Shown one piece after another: positions 1 through 7,784 of a stretch of DNA of 64,000 nucleotides. A model generated the notes under the pieces. That model saw only the letters and a list, made by a program, of their open reading frames with translations, ran no database searches and was not told the origin of the DNA. Source of the DNA: Bradyrhizobium sp. Gha (GTDB lineage Bacteria; Pseudomonadota; Alphaproteobacteria; Rhizobiales; Xanthobacteraceae); assembly GCF_900113735.1 (NCBI RefSeq), contig NZ_FOQM01000012.1, positions 106,977 through 170,976 of the forward strand. Direction: 5' to 3'. How positions within the stretch are numbered: the stretch's first letter is position 1; the number at the start of each line of letters is the position of its first letter. The translations under genes were made by a program, and so were the position numbers.

Positions 1-359
1 GCAGCAAAACCGGCCGCGACCGCCGCGATCATGATCGCGGGTGCAAACCACCGGCTCCGCCGCAACAGAACCGCGCCAAGCGTCGGCGCGCCCGCCGTCG
101 CGACCGTGACCCAGAGCACCGGCTCGTGGTCGGCGGCGAAGTACAGCGCGATGCCGCAGCCGAAGGCGATGGGGACCCATGGGAACAGTCGTCCGGCGCC
201 GGCTTCGGCCTTCGCCCATTCACGCAGCGTTCCGACGATCGACGGCCAGACGCCGAAGCCTGCCGGCACAAAGCCGCCGGCCGACGCGGTTCGGCCGCCG
301 CCGGGCCAGGTCCCGGCCATACCTTGCGAGGCACGTTGTGGCCGGCCCGGCTCCGCCAT
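1..359 (-). CDS. comEC: ComEC/Rec2-family competence protein, N-terminal part (runs off the window)
   Basis: The minus strand stays open from about 359 to the window edge and reads as the start of a ComEC/Rec2 protein, the inner-membrane channel that passes single-stranded DNA into the cytoplasm during transformation. Visible are a polar start, then RLFPWVPIAFGCGIALYF and a second hydrophobic stretch (PAIMIAAVAAGF), typical of the N-terminal DUF4131 region. Only about 119 residues are present; the Competence and metallo-beta-lactamase domains would lie outside. ATG at 359 is the furthest in-frame start; ATG at 320 is an alternative, and neither has a convincing ribosome site. A comEC next to gltX matches the order I recall in rhizobia. 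Confidence 0.72.
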   Translation of the reverse strand, partial: MAEPGRPQRASQGMAGTWPGGGRTASAGGFVPAGFGVWPSIVGTLREWAKAEAGAGRLFPWVPIAFGCGIALYFAADHEPVLWVTVATAGAPTLGAVLLRRSRWFAPAIMIAAVAAGFA

Positions 360-454
360 TCCTCAGCAACCCTGCGCTACGCTACTGCGCGGAGGCTACC
401 GGAACGTGCGGCGGCACGGATAGCGGCACAAACCGGGAACGAAGGGGCTCCGCC

Positions 455-688
455 CTACTTTTCCTCTTCCATCGTCACGGCGACATCGGCCTTGGCGGAC
501 AGCCGAACCTTGTTGCCCTCGACGTCGGCAACCAGGCCCTTGTCGATGAAATGGTGATGGCCCTTGTGGCTGCCCTCGCCGCTGTCCTTTTTGGTCAGCT
601 TGATGCGATTGCCTTCGACCTTGTCGACCGTGCCGATATGGACACCGTCGGCGCCGATGACCTCCATATGCTCTGCGATGTTCTGCAT
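455..688 (-). CDS. DUF2171 domain protein
   Basis: A 77-residue protein matching the DUF2171 pattern: an N-terminal segment with VIGADGVHIGTVDKVEG, a basic middle, and a histidine-rich patch (KGHHHFIDKGLVADV) before a short acidic end. DUF2171 proteins are small, cytoplasmic and of unknown biochemical role; the fold is probably a PRC-barrel-like beta sheet. The start at 688 is well supported by AGGAG eight bases upstream. It lies between comEC and a SnoaL-like gene on the same strand, but gaps of about 90 bases on each side do not argue for tight coupling. Confidence 0.8.
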   Translation of the reverse strand: MQNIAEHMEVIGADGVHIGTVDKVEGNRIKLTKKDSGEGSHKGHHHFIDKGLVADVEGNKVRLSAKADVAVTMEEEK

Positions 689-776
689 GGTGGGATCTCC
701 TGTGGATCCACCTCAACCCGGCGCCTGCGCATTCGTTTCCAGCGCCGGAATGACGATGCCGTGCGCGGCTCGCCTG

Positions 777-1163
777 TCAGATCAACGGCGCCTTCGCCGA
801 GGCGTGGTGATTGACGATCTTCCAGTCGCCGTCTTCGCGAATGATGACCCAGCTCATCTTGACGACGAGGTCAGGCCGTTCGCCCGCCAGGTCGAACGTG
901 ATGGTCGCGCCCATGTTGATCGTATCAGGCCCGGCCTGCGCCGCCTGCACGTCGGAGAACGCCGCGCTCGGCTTGCGCCAGCGCGGCAGGCCGTTGAAGT
1001 AATCGGCCACGCCATTCCTGCCCCGATAGAGCTTCGGGTTGGAGCCGAAGAAGAATGCGTTCTTCGAATAAAGCGACGACAGCGCAACCGCATCGAGCGT
1101 CGCGAAGCCGGCGCACCATTTCGCAATGATGGCGGAAACGGTGGCGTCGGCTTCACTGCTCAT
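777..1163 (-). CDS. SnoaL-like / SgcJ-EcaC family protein
   Basis: This 128-residue protein has the layout of the NTF2-like SnoaL/DUF4440 superfamily (SgcJ/EcaC type): an N-terminal helix (ATVSAIIAKWCAGFATLDA), the segment ALSSLYSKNAFFFGSN, a YRGRNGVADYF loop and the closing strand pair WVIIREDGDWKIVNHHAS. Family members form a cone-shaped pocket and act as small isomerases, hydrolases or ligand binders; nothing here tells the substrate. It starts 35 bases after the glnS stop on the same strand, so it may be read through from glnS. Confidence 0.78.
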   Translation of the reverse strand: MSSEADATVSAIIAKWCAGFATLDAVALSSLYSKNAFFFGSNPKLYRGRNGVADYFNGLPRWRKPSAAFSDVQAAQAGPDTINMGATITFDLAGERPDLVVKMSWVIIREDGDWKIVNHHASAKAPLI

Positions 1164-1198
1164 CTGGGGTCCCCCAGCCCTTTGCCTCGGCCCCTGCC

Positions 1199-2878
1199 TC
1201 AGCCTTTGGCGACTTCCTTCGCGAAGGTATCGCGCAGGCCGATGGTGCGCGAGAACACCGGCTTGCCGGGCGTCGAGTCCTTGTCGCGCACGAAATAGCC
1301 CTGGCGCTCGAACTGCATCGGCTCGACCGAATTGCTTTCCGCGACCGATGCCTCGATCCGGGCGTCGGAGAGGATTTCCAGCGATTGCGGGTTGAGATCG
1401 GCCGCGAAATTCGAGGCATCCGGGCTCGGGGTGGCGAACAGCTGGTTGTAGATACGGATCTCCGCAGGGACAGACGTTGCGGCCGGCAGCCAGTGCATGG
1501 TCGCCTTGACCTTGCGGCCGTCAGGCGCGTTGCCACCCTTGGTCGCGGGGTCGTAGGTGCAGCGCAGCTCCACAACCTCGCCCTTGTCGTTCTTGATCAC
1601 GCCGGTGCACTTGACGAAATAGGCATAGCGCAGCCGCACCTCGTTGCCCGGCGACAAGCGGAAGAACTTCTTCGGCGGGTTCTCCATGAAGTCGTCCTGC
1701 TCGATATAGAGCTCGCGGCCGAACGTGATCTTGCGCGTGCCGGCGCTGGGATCGTCCGGGTGGTTGATCGCCTCGAGCTCCTCGCTCTGCCCCTCCGGAT
1801 AGTTCTCGATCACGACCTTCAGCGGCCGCAGCACGCCCATGCGGCGCTGCGCCGTGCGGTTCAGCTCCTCGCGGATGCAGAATTCCAGCATGCCGACGTC
1901 GACCACGCTGTTGGCCTTGGCCACACCGATGCGCTTGACGAATTCACGCAACGCCGCCGGCGGCACGCCGCGGCGGCGCATGCCCGCGATGGTCGGCATC
2001 CGCGGATCGTCCCAGCCAGCGACGTGGCCGTCGCGGACGAGCTGGGTCAGCACCCGCTTCGACAGCAGCGTGTAGGTCAAATTGAGCCGCGCCATTTCGT
2101 ATTGATGCGGCTTCGACGGCACCGGCAATCTCTCGATGAACCAGTCATAGAGCGGCCGATGGTCCTCGAACTCCAGGGTGCAGATCGAGTGCGTGATGCC
2201 CTCGATCGCATCCGACTGGCCGTGCGCGTAATCATAACTCGGATAGATGTGCCATTTGGTGCCGGTGCGCGGATGGTGCGCATGCAGGATGCGGTAGAGC
2301 ACGGGGTCGCGCAGATTGATGTTGCCGGCGGACATGTCGATCTTGGCGCGCAGCACGCGCGCGCCGTTCGGGAATTCGCCCGCCTTCATGCGGCGGAACA
2401 GATCGAGGTTCTCCTCCACGCTGCGGTCGCGGAACGGCGAATTCTTGCCAGGCTCGGTCAGCGTGCCGCGCGAGAGACGGATCTCTTCCTGGGACTGGTC
2501 GTCGACATAGGCAAGCTCGTCGCGGATCAGCTTCTCCGCCCATTCATACAGGCGGTCGAAATAGTCCGAGGCGAAGAACAGGTTCGTGCCCCAGTCGTAG
2601 CCGAGCCAGCGCACGTCGGCCTGGATGGAATCGATATATTCCTGCTCTTCCTTGACCGGATTGGTGTCGTCGAAGCGCAGATGACAGCGGCCAGGAAATT
2701 CCTGGGCAATGCCGAAATTGAGAGCGATCGACTTGGCGTGGCCGATATGCAGGTAACCATTCGGCTCCGGCGGGAACCGGGTCACGATCTCCTTGTACTT
2801 GGCCTGATCGAGGTCGGCCTGGATGATGTCACGAATGAAATCGCGCCCAATCTCAGTCGTCACCGGTTCTGTGCTCAT
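1199..2878 (-). CDS. glnS: Glutamine--tRNA ligase
   Basis: Class I glutaminyl-tRNA synthetase of 559 residues, which charges tRNA-Gln with glutamine. The HIGH signature reads PPEPNGYLHIGHAKS near residue 40 and the KMSKS-like loop reads LLSKRVL near residue 255; a C-terminal anticodon-binding beta-barrel follows. The ATG at 2878 (MSTEPVTTEIG) is preferred over a longer frame because similarity begins there and a GACAGGA stretch lies upstream. It is divergent from gltX, with 143 bases between the two starts. Many alphaproteobacteria rely on non-discriminating GltX plus GatCAB, so a dedicated GlnRS here is a lineage trait, perhaps acquired by transfer. Confidence 0.95.
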   Translation of the reverse strand: MSTEPVTTEIGRDFIRDIIQADLDQAKYKEIVTRFPPEPNGYLHIGHAKSIALNFGIAQEFPGRCHLRFDDTNPVKEEQEYIDSIQADVRWLGYDWGTNLFFASDYFDRLYEWAEKLIRDELAYVDDQSQEEIRLSRGTLTEPGKNSPFRDRSVEENLDLFRRMKAGEFPNGARVLRAKIDMSAGNINLRDPVLYRILHAHHPRTGTKWHIYPSYDYAHGQSDAIEGITHSICTLEFEDHRPLYDWFIERLPVPSKPHQYEMARLNLTYTLLSKRVLTQLVRDGHVAGWDDPRMPTIAGMRRRGVPPAALREFVKRIGVAKANSVVDVGMLEFCIREELNRTAQRRMGVLRPLKVVIENYPEGQSEELEAINHPDDPSAGTRKITFGRELYIEQDDFMENPPKKFFRLSPGNEVRLRYAYFVKCTGVIKNDKGEVVELRCTYDPATKGGNAPDGRKVKATMHWLPAATSVPAEIRIYNQLFATPSPDASNFAADLNPQSLEILSDARIEASVAESNSVEPMQFERQGYFVRDKDSTPGKPVFSRTIGLRDTFAKEVAKG

Positions 2879-3021
2879 CCTGCAATCCTGTCGGGAAATC
2901 AGCGGCCCTTCTGCCAAATTCGCGAGGCTGAGCCAAGGCCTCAGGGGATCCGCCGTCGGGCTTTAGTTATGCTCTGATCCTGATATATACCACCGCTTCC
3001 AATGCATAGGCCCTGCCAAGA

Positions 3022-4461
3022 ATGACCGATTCCGTCGTCACGCGCTTTGCGCCCTCCCCGACCGGCTTCCTCCATATCGGAGGCGCCCGCACTGCGCTGT
3101 TCAACTGGCTCTATGCGAAGAAGCACGGCGGCAAGATGCTGCTCCGGATCGAGGACACCGACCGGGAGCGCTCTACCGAGGCCGCGATCGGCGCGATCCT
3201 GGACGGGCTGAAATGGCTGGAGCTCGGCTGGGATGGCGACGTCATCTACCAGTTCAGCCGCGCCGCCCGTCACCGCGAGGTGGCCGAGCAGCTGCTCGCC
3301 GACGGCAAGGCCTACCGCTGCTACGCCAGCGCCGAGGAGCTCACCGCCATGCGCGAGAAGGCGCGCAGCGAGGGCCGCACTCGCCTCTATGACGGCATGT
3401 GGCGCGACCGCGATCCGGCGACGGCCCCTGTTGACGTCAAGCCGACCATCCGCCTCCGTGCGCCGCAGACCGGCGAGACCGTGATCGAGGATCAGGTCCA
3501 GGGCCGCGTGGTCTGGCAGAACGAGAACCTCGACGACCTCGTCCTGCTGCGCGGCGATGGCAGCCCGACCTACATGCTCGCGGTGGTGGTGGACGACCAC
3601 GACATGGGCGTCACCCACGTCATCCGCGGCGACGACCATCTGATCAACGCCGCCCGCCAGAAGCAGATCTATGACGCCATGGGCTGGGCGCTGCCGAACA
3701 TGTCGCATATCCCGCTCATCCACGGTCCCGATGGCTCGAAGCTGTCCAAGCGCCACGGCGCGCTCGGCGTCGATGCCTACCGCGCCATGGGCTACCTTCC
3801 GGCCGCGCTGCGCAACTATCTCGTTCGGCTCGGCTGGAGCCATGGCGACCAGGAGATCTTCTCGACCGAGGAGATGATCGCAGCCTTCGATCTCGCCAGC
3901 GTCGGCCGCGCCGCCGCCCGCTTCGACTTCGCCAAGCTGGAAAACCTCAACGGCCATTACATCCGCCACGCCGACGATCAATCACTCGTGAAGATGTTCG
4001 AGGACGTGCTCGATCACGTCGTGCCCGCCCGTGCCGACATCAAGGCCAAGCTGAGCGACACGACGCGCGCCCAGCTGCTGAAGGCCATGCCGGCCCTGAA
4101 GGAGCGCGCCAAGACGCTGATCGAGCTGATCGATGGCGCCTATTTCATCTTCGCCGACCGGCCGCTGCAGCTCGATCCCAAAGCGGCGGCCCTGCTGACG
4201 CCTGAGAACCGCAAGCTGATCGGCCAGCTTCATTCCGCGCTGGAGAATGTCGAGACGTGGAGCGGCGCCAGCACGGAAGCTGCGCTGCGCGCTTTTGCCG
4301 AGGAAAATAGTCTCAAGCTCGGCGCAGTCGCCCAGCCCTTGCGGGCGGCACTGACCGGCCGCACCACGTCGCCTGGCATATTTGAGGTTTTGGACGTGCT
4401 GGGACGCCAGGAAAGCCTGGGCCGGCTGGAGGACCAGTCCAAAGCCCCGACTACGACGTAA
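3022..4461 (+). CDS. gltX: Glutamate--tRNA ligase
   Basis: Bacterial-type GluRS of 479 residues, a class I synthetase that charges tRNA-Glu in the cytoplasm and supplies Glu-tRNA for translation and tetrapyrrole synthesis. It opens with VVTRFAPSPTGFLHIGG, containing the HIGH-type motif, and carries GSKLSKRHG, the KMSKS-type loop, near residue 240. The C-terminal half is helical, as in the anticodon-binding domain of bacterial GluRS. The length matches the family. Its start follows a short AAG-type upstream region without a strong ribosome site. The gene faces away from glnS and is followed on the same strand by gltA. Confidence 0.97.
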   Translation: MTDSVVTRFAPSPTGFLHIGGARTALFNWLYAKKHGGKMLLRIEDTDRERSTEAAIGAILDGLKWLELGWDGDVIYQFSRAARHREVAEQLLADGKAYRCYASAEELTAMREKARSEGRTRLYDGMWRDRDPATAPVDVKPTIRLRAPQTGETVIEDQVQGRVVWQNENLDDLVLLRGDGSPTYMLAVVVDDHDMGVTHVIRGDDHLINAARQKQIYDAMGWALPNMSHIPLIHGPDGSKLSKRHGALGVDAYRAMGYLPAALRNYLVRLGWSHGDQEIFSTEEMIAAFDLASVGRAAARFDFAKLENLNGHYIRHADDQSLVKMFEDVLDHVVPARADIKAKLSDTTRAQLLKAMPALKERAKTLIELIDGAYFIFADRPLQLDPKAAALLTPENRKLIGQLHSALENVETWSGASTEAALRAFAEENSLKLGAVAQPLRAALTGRTTSPGIFEVLDVLGRQESLGRLEDQSKAPTTT

Positions 4462-4536
4462 GTAGGCCATCGCTGTTCATGATCTTGCAGCGCACACAGC
4501 AATAATATACCCATCTTCCCGTACATTCTGGAACAT

Positions 4537-4569
4537 CCGGCCTGCCCCATCTTCTTCTGGGGCCTCCGG
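4537..4569 (+). other. Stem-loop in the gltX-gltA gap
   Basis: Paired arms CCGGCCTGCCCCA and TGGGGCCTCCGG (one bulge) enclose the loop TCTTCTTC. It lies 36 to 68 bases before the gltA start codon and has no downstream T run, so it could be a weak gltX terminator or, more likely, structure in the gltA 5' leader. A TTGCAG...TATACC pair just upstream (about 4483-4510) is a possible but poor promoter. Confidence 0.4.
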
Positions 4570-4604
4570 GACCGGCCCGTTTCACCACACATCGGGGACC
4601 TCTG

Positions 4605-5909
4605 ATGGACGCAAAACCAAGCAACAAGACCGCCACGCTGACGGTCGGAAACAAGAACTACGATCTTCCGATCTACAGCGGCAGCGTCGGACCTGATGTC
4701 GTCGATATCGGCAAGCTGTACGGCCAGTCCGGCCTGTTCACCTATGATCCGGGCTTCACCTCGACCGCGAGCTGCCAGTCCAAGATCACCTATATCGACG
4801 GCGACGCGGGCGTTCTGGAATACCGCGGCTACCCGATCGAACAGCTCGCCGAAAACGGCGACTTCCTCGAGACCTGCTATCTCCTGCTGTTCGGCGAACT
4901 GCCGACCGCCGAGCAGAAGAAGGATTTCGACTATCGCGTCATCCATCACACGATGGTGCACGAGCAGATGGCCCGCTTCTTCCAGGGCTTCCGCCGCGAT
5001 GCTCATCCGATGGCTGTCATGGTGGCCTCCGTCGGCGCGCTCGCCGCGTTCTATCACGACTCGACCGACATCAATGATCCCAACCAGCGCATGATCGCTT
5101 CCATGCGCATGATCGCGAAGATCCCGACGCTGGCCGCGATGGCCTACAAATACACGGTCGGCCAGCCGTTCGTGTATCCGAAGAACTCGCTCACCTTTGC
5201 CGAGAACTTCCTCAACATGTGCTTCGCCGTGCCGTGCGAGGAGTACAAGATCAACCCGGTGCTCGCCGATGCGCTGGACAAGATCTTCATCCTGCATGCC
5301 GACCACGAGCAGAACGCCTCGACCTCGACGGTGCGCATCGCCGGCTCCTCCGGCGCCAACCCGTTCGCCTGCATCGCCGCCGGCATCGCCTGTCTCTGGG
5401 GCCCGGCGCATGGCGGTGCCAACGAAGCCGCGCTGGCGATGCTCGCCGAGATCGGCACCGTGGACAAGATTCCCGAGTTCATCGCCAAGGTGAAGGACAA
5501 GAACTCCGAAGTCCGCCTGATGGGCTTCGGTCACCGCGTCTACAAGAACTACGATCCGCGCGCCAAGATCATGCAGAAGATGTGTCACGCCGTGCTCAAG
5601 GAGACCGGCCATGGCGACGATCCGATGCTGAAGGTGGCGCTCGAGCTCGAGAAAATCGCGCTCAGCGACCAGTACTTCATCGACCGCAAGCTCTACCCGA
5701 ACGTCGACTTCTATTCGGGCATCACGCTGAAGGCGATGGGCTTCCCGGTCTCGATGTTCACCGTGCTGTTCGCGGTCGCCCGCACCGTCGGCTGGATCAG
5801 CCAGTGGAGCGAGATGATCGAGGACCCGCAGCAGAAGATCGGCCGTCCGCGCCAGCTCTACACCGGCGTCACCAAGCGCGACTACGTCGCGATGAAGGAT
5901 CGCAAGTAA
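4605..5909 (+). CDS. gltA: Citrate synthase (type II)
   Basis: Hexameric-type citrate synthase of 434 residues, which condenses acetyl-CoA with oxaloacetate at the entry of the TCA cycle. The N-terminal beta domain (KNYDLPIYSGSVGPDVVDI) marks the Gram-negative type II enzyme. The catalytic segments are recognisable: LHADHEQNASTSTVR and GPAHGGANEAA in the middle, and the signature GFGHRVYKNYDPRAK near residue 308. The ATG at 4605 follows GGGGACCTCTG. A classic terminator sits 24 bases after the stop. It follows gltX and precedes the lpx block, where an accessory insertion begins. Confidence 0.97.
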   Translation: MDAKPSNKTATLTVGNKNYDLPIYSGSVGPDVVDIGKLYGQSGLFTYDPGFTSTASCQSKITYIDGDAGVLEYRGYPIEQLAENGDFLETCYLLLFGELPTAEQKKDFDYRVIHHTMVHEQMARFFQGFRRDAHPMAVMVASVGALAAFYHDSTDINDPNQRMIASMRMIAKIPTLAAMAYKYTVGQPFVYPKNSLTFAENFLNMCFAVPCEEYKINPVLADALDKIFILHADHEQNASTSTVRIAGSSGANPFACIAAGIACLWGPAHGGANEAALAMLAEIGTVDKIPEFIAKVKDKNSEVRLMGFGHRVYKNYDPRAKIMQKMCHAVLKETGHGDDPMLKVALELEKIALSDQYFIDRKLYPNVDFYSGITLKAMGFPVSMFTVLFAVARTVGWISQWSEMIEDPQQKIGRPRQLYTGVTKRDYVAMKDRK

Positions 5910-5932
5910 GTCCTAACCGATAAGGCTTTCGA

Positions 5933-5967
5933 AACGGCGCCATCTCACGATGGTGCCGTTTTTGTTT
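5933..5967 (+). terminator. Rho-independent terminator of gltA
   Basis: Arms AACGGCGCCATC and GATGGTGCCGTT (one G-T pair) with loop TCAC, followed directly by a T-rich run. It lies just after the gltA stop and points the same way. Confidence 0.9.
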
Positions 5968-6089
5968 GCACGGGTGCCGTAGGCGGCAGAACGGGCAGCG
6001 ATCGTCCCACGGGTATCATCTCGGTGGGCGGCCGACGATCGACAACGCGCCATGCGTCCGTGCGCGCATAAAAGCCAGCAAATCCGGAT

Positions 6090-6335
6090 GCGGCGGCTCC
6101 CGCATCATGGAGTGCAGAACCCGGTGTGCGGCAAAGCTACTAAGACGTCGACTACCGACTTCGAGCACTGGGATTCGCCCATCGCGTTGACCGCGGCGCG
6201 CCAGTCGTGATCGCGCGTCACGCCGCCGGCGAAGTCGACACCGACCGGCTCCCAGTCGATCCCGGCGCAGTTGAGAAACAGCGCGACCTTGAACCAATTG
6301 CCGGAAGCGCCGACGCAATGCAGCCGAGATCGCAC
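6090..6335 (-). pseudogene. Decayed glutathione S-transferase N-terminal fragment
   Basis: On the minus strand one frame reads HCVGASGNWFKVALFLNCAG followed by IDWEPVGVDFAGGVTRDHDW and VNAMGE, which is the thioredoxin-fold start of a glutathione S-transferase. The next expected piece, IPVLEVGSRRLS, continues in a different frame after MGE, so a small indel has broken the gene. After roughly 80 residues the similarity fades and no C-terminal helical domain is present. It is therefore a truncated and frameshifted remnant, lying in the insertion between gltA and the ROK regulator. No protein product is expected. Confidence 0.72.
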
Positions 6336-6492
6336 CACTGGGCAGACCTCGCGCGCTCGATGACCGCTGAGATCATGTTCGCAGGCTGCTGACACCCTCA
6401 TGGCAGCAGCGCCGAGCTTTGTTGCCGCGCACAACAACAAGTCGGCGCATCGTGTCTGCGAGCGCTTGACAGTCGAAGCGCTCCGCGCGCAA

Positions 6493-6513
6493 ATTCTTAC
6501 ACTAAGTAAGAAT
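6493..6513. promoter_or_regulatory. Perfect palindromic operator upstream of the ROK gene
   Basis: ATTCTTAC and GTAAGAAT are exact inverted arms separated by ACTAA. The site lies 22 bases downstream of a TTGACA hexamer (6466-6471), so it covers the expected -10 and start-of-transcription region. This placement suits repression of the downstream regulator-transporter operon by its own ROK product; that link is inferred. Confidence 0.65.
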
Positions 6514-6529
6514 GACGACAGGGATGGAA

Positions 6530-7702
6530 ATGCCGGAGCAGCCGAGAAGTCGGCGGCAGACGCGCGCTGCCATTTTAACGCATTTGCTTCAGTCTGGCGG
6601 TTCGTTCCGGCCGCCGCTGGCGAAGGCCGCGCGCCTGTCCGAAGCGAGCCTGTCGCGCATCCTGTTTGACCTGAAGGCCGAAGGCCTGATCGAGGAAGTG
6701 CGCCGCCCTGCTCCTTATGTCGGCGGTCCGACGGGACTGGTGTCGCTTGATCGCACGGTGGCGCTCGCGGCCCTCGAGCTCACCGAACGCTGGCTCAGCG
6801 TCGGGGTTGGCGACCTGTCGGGCGAGCTGCAGTACAGCGAGCGTGTGCCGCTGCCGAAAAAGCCGACCGCCGAATCCGTCGGCTGGGTCTATCGCGAGGC
6901 GTTGACCTTGCTGCGGGACTGGACGCGACGGCGCCGCATCGAACTCGCACAGATCGGCGTCACCGTTCCCGGGCTTGGCCGGCTGAGTGAGTTCGGCAAC
7001 CCCATCGTTCCCTGCGACGTCAAACAGATCGGCGGCATGTTCGACGAATTGTTCGCAGGCGTGCCTGTTACCTTCACCAATTCGGTGGTGGCGCACGCCA
7101 CCTTTCATCGTTATCGCACGGAAAACTATCCGTTCGGCGATGCGCATCTGTTCGTCTTCGTCGGCCAGGGCGTCGCGGGCGCCTGGGTGGATGATCCGAT
7201 CGAGGACGATGCGCTCGATCCGATCGAGCTCGGCCACATGGTATTCGGAACCGATGGACCGCTTTGCCGCTGCGGACATCACGGCTGCGTCGAAGCCTAC
7301 ACCTCGCTGCCGGCGCTGGCCGAGCTGCTCGGCCTGACTGAAGCCGAACTGCTCGCGCTCGGCAACGACTGGATGATCGAAATTCCACCTTCGCCGCGCG
7401 TGCGCCAGGAGCTGCGCCGCAGGCTGTTCCGGCTGGGTCTTGCGATCGGCAACACGCTCAACGTCAAACCCTGCCGCGGAGTCGCGATCAGCGGCTGGCC
7501 CTCTCTGCTCGACGAGGACGATCGCAAGGCCGTGGTCGACGGGATCGATGCCTGCCTGCTCGGCGGCCGGAAACTGGCGCAAGTTTCGCTCGCCTTCGTC
7601 CCGCCCTCGAACGGCAACGATCCGCAGGCAGCGCTCGCCTTCGCCGCCTTCTGCCTCGCGAGATCTGGCGGCATGCCGACCGCATCGACGGAGGCTGCCT
7701 GA
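6530..7702 (+). CDS. ROK-family transcriptional regulator with N-terminal winged helix
   Basis: A repressor of the NagC/Mlc/XylR (ROK) type, about 390 residues. Residues 1-60 form a winged helix-turn-helix (TRAAILTHLLQSGGSFRPPL, then LAKAARLSEASLSRILFDLKAEGLI). The rest is the ROK sugar-kinase fold with the zinc-binding signature CRCGHHGCVEAY near residue 248 and an ELGHM segment. It heads a sugar ABC transporter operon, so the likely ligand is that sugar or its product. An ATG at 6512 is also in frame, but it overlaps the palindrome at 6493-6513 and lacks a ribosome site, whereas AGGG lies six bases before 6530; this start is a judgement. Confidence 0.88.
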   Translation: MPEQPRSRRQTRAAILTHLLQSGGSFRPPLAKAARLSEASLSRILFDLKAEGLIEEVRRPAPYVGGPTGLVSLDRTVALAALELTERWLSVGVGDLSGELQYSERVPLPKKPTAESVGWVYREALTLLRDWTRRRRIELAQIGVTVPGLGRLSEFGNPIVPCDVKQIGGMFDELFAGVPVTFTNSVVAHATFHRYRTENYPFGDAHLFVFVGQGVAGAWVDDPIEDDALDPIELGHMVFGTDGPLCRCGHHGCVEAYTSLPALAELLGLTEAELLALGNDWMIEIPPSPRVRQELRRRLFRLGLAIGNTLNVKPCRGVAISGWPSLLDEDDRKAVVDGIDACLLGGRKLAQVSLAFVPPSNGNDPQAALAFAAFCLARSGGMPTASTEAA

Positions 7703-7784
7703 CATGACCTGAGCCGCGTGCGGCTCGCGCACGCCAAGACCAGCGCAAAAAGGCGCAAAAACTTCACACCCCGGAGAAACTGCC

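Noticed and set aside
1385..2977. Plus-strand frame opposite glnS
   Set aside because: Antisense shadow with no recognisable protein features, while glnS is complete on the other strand.
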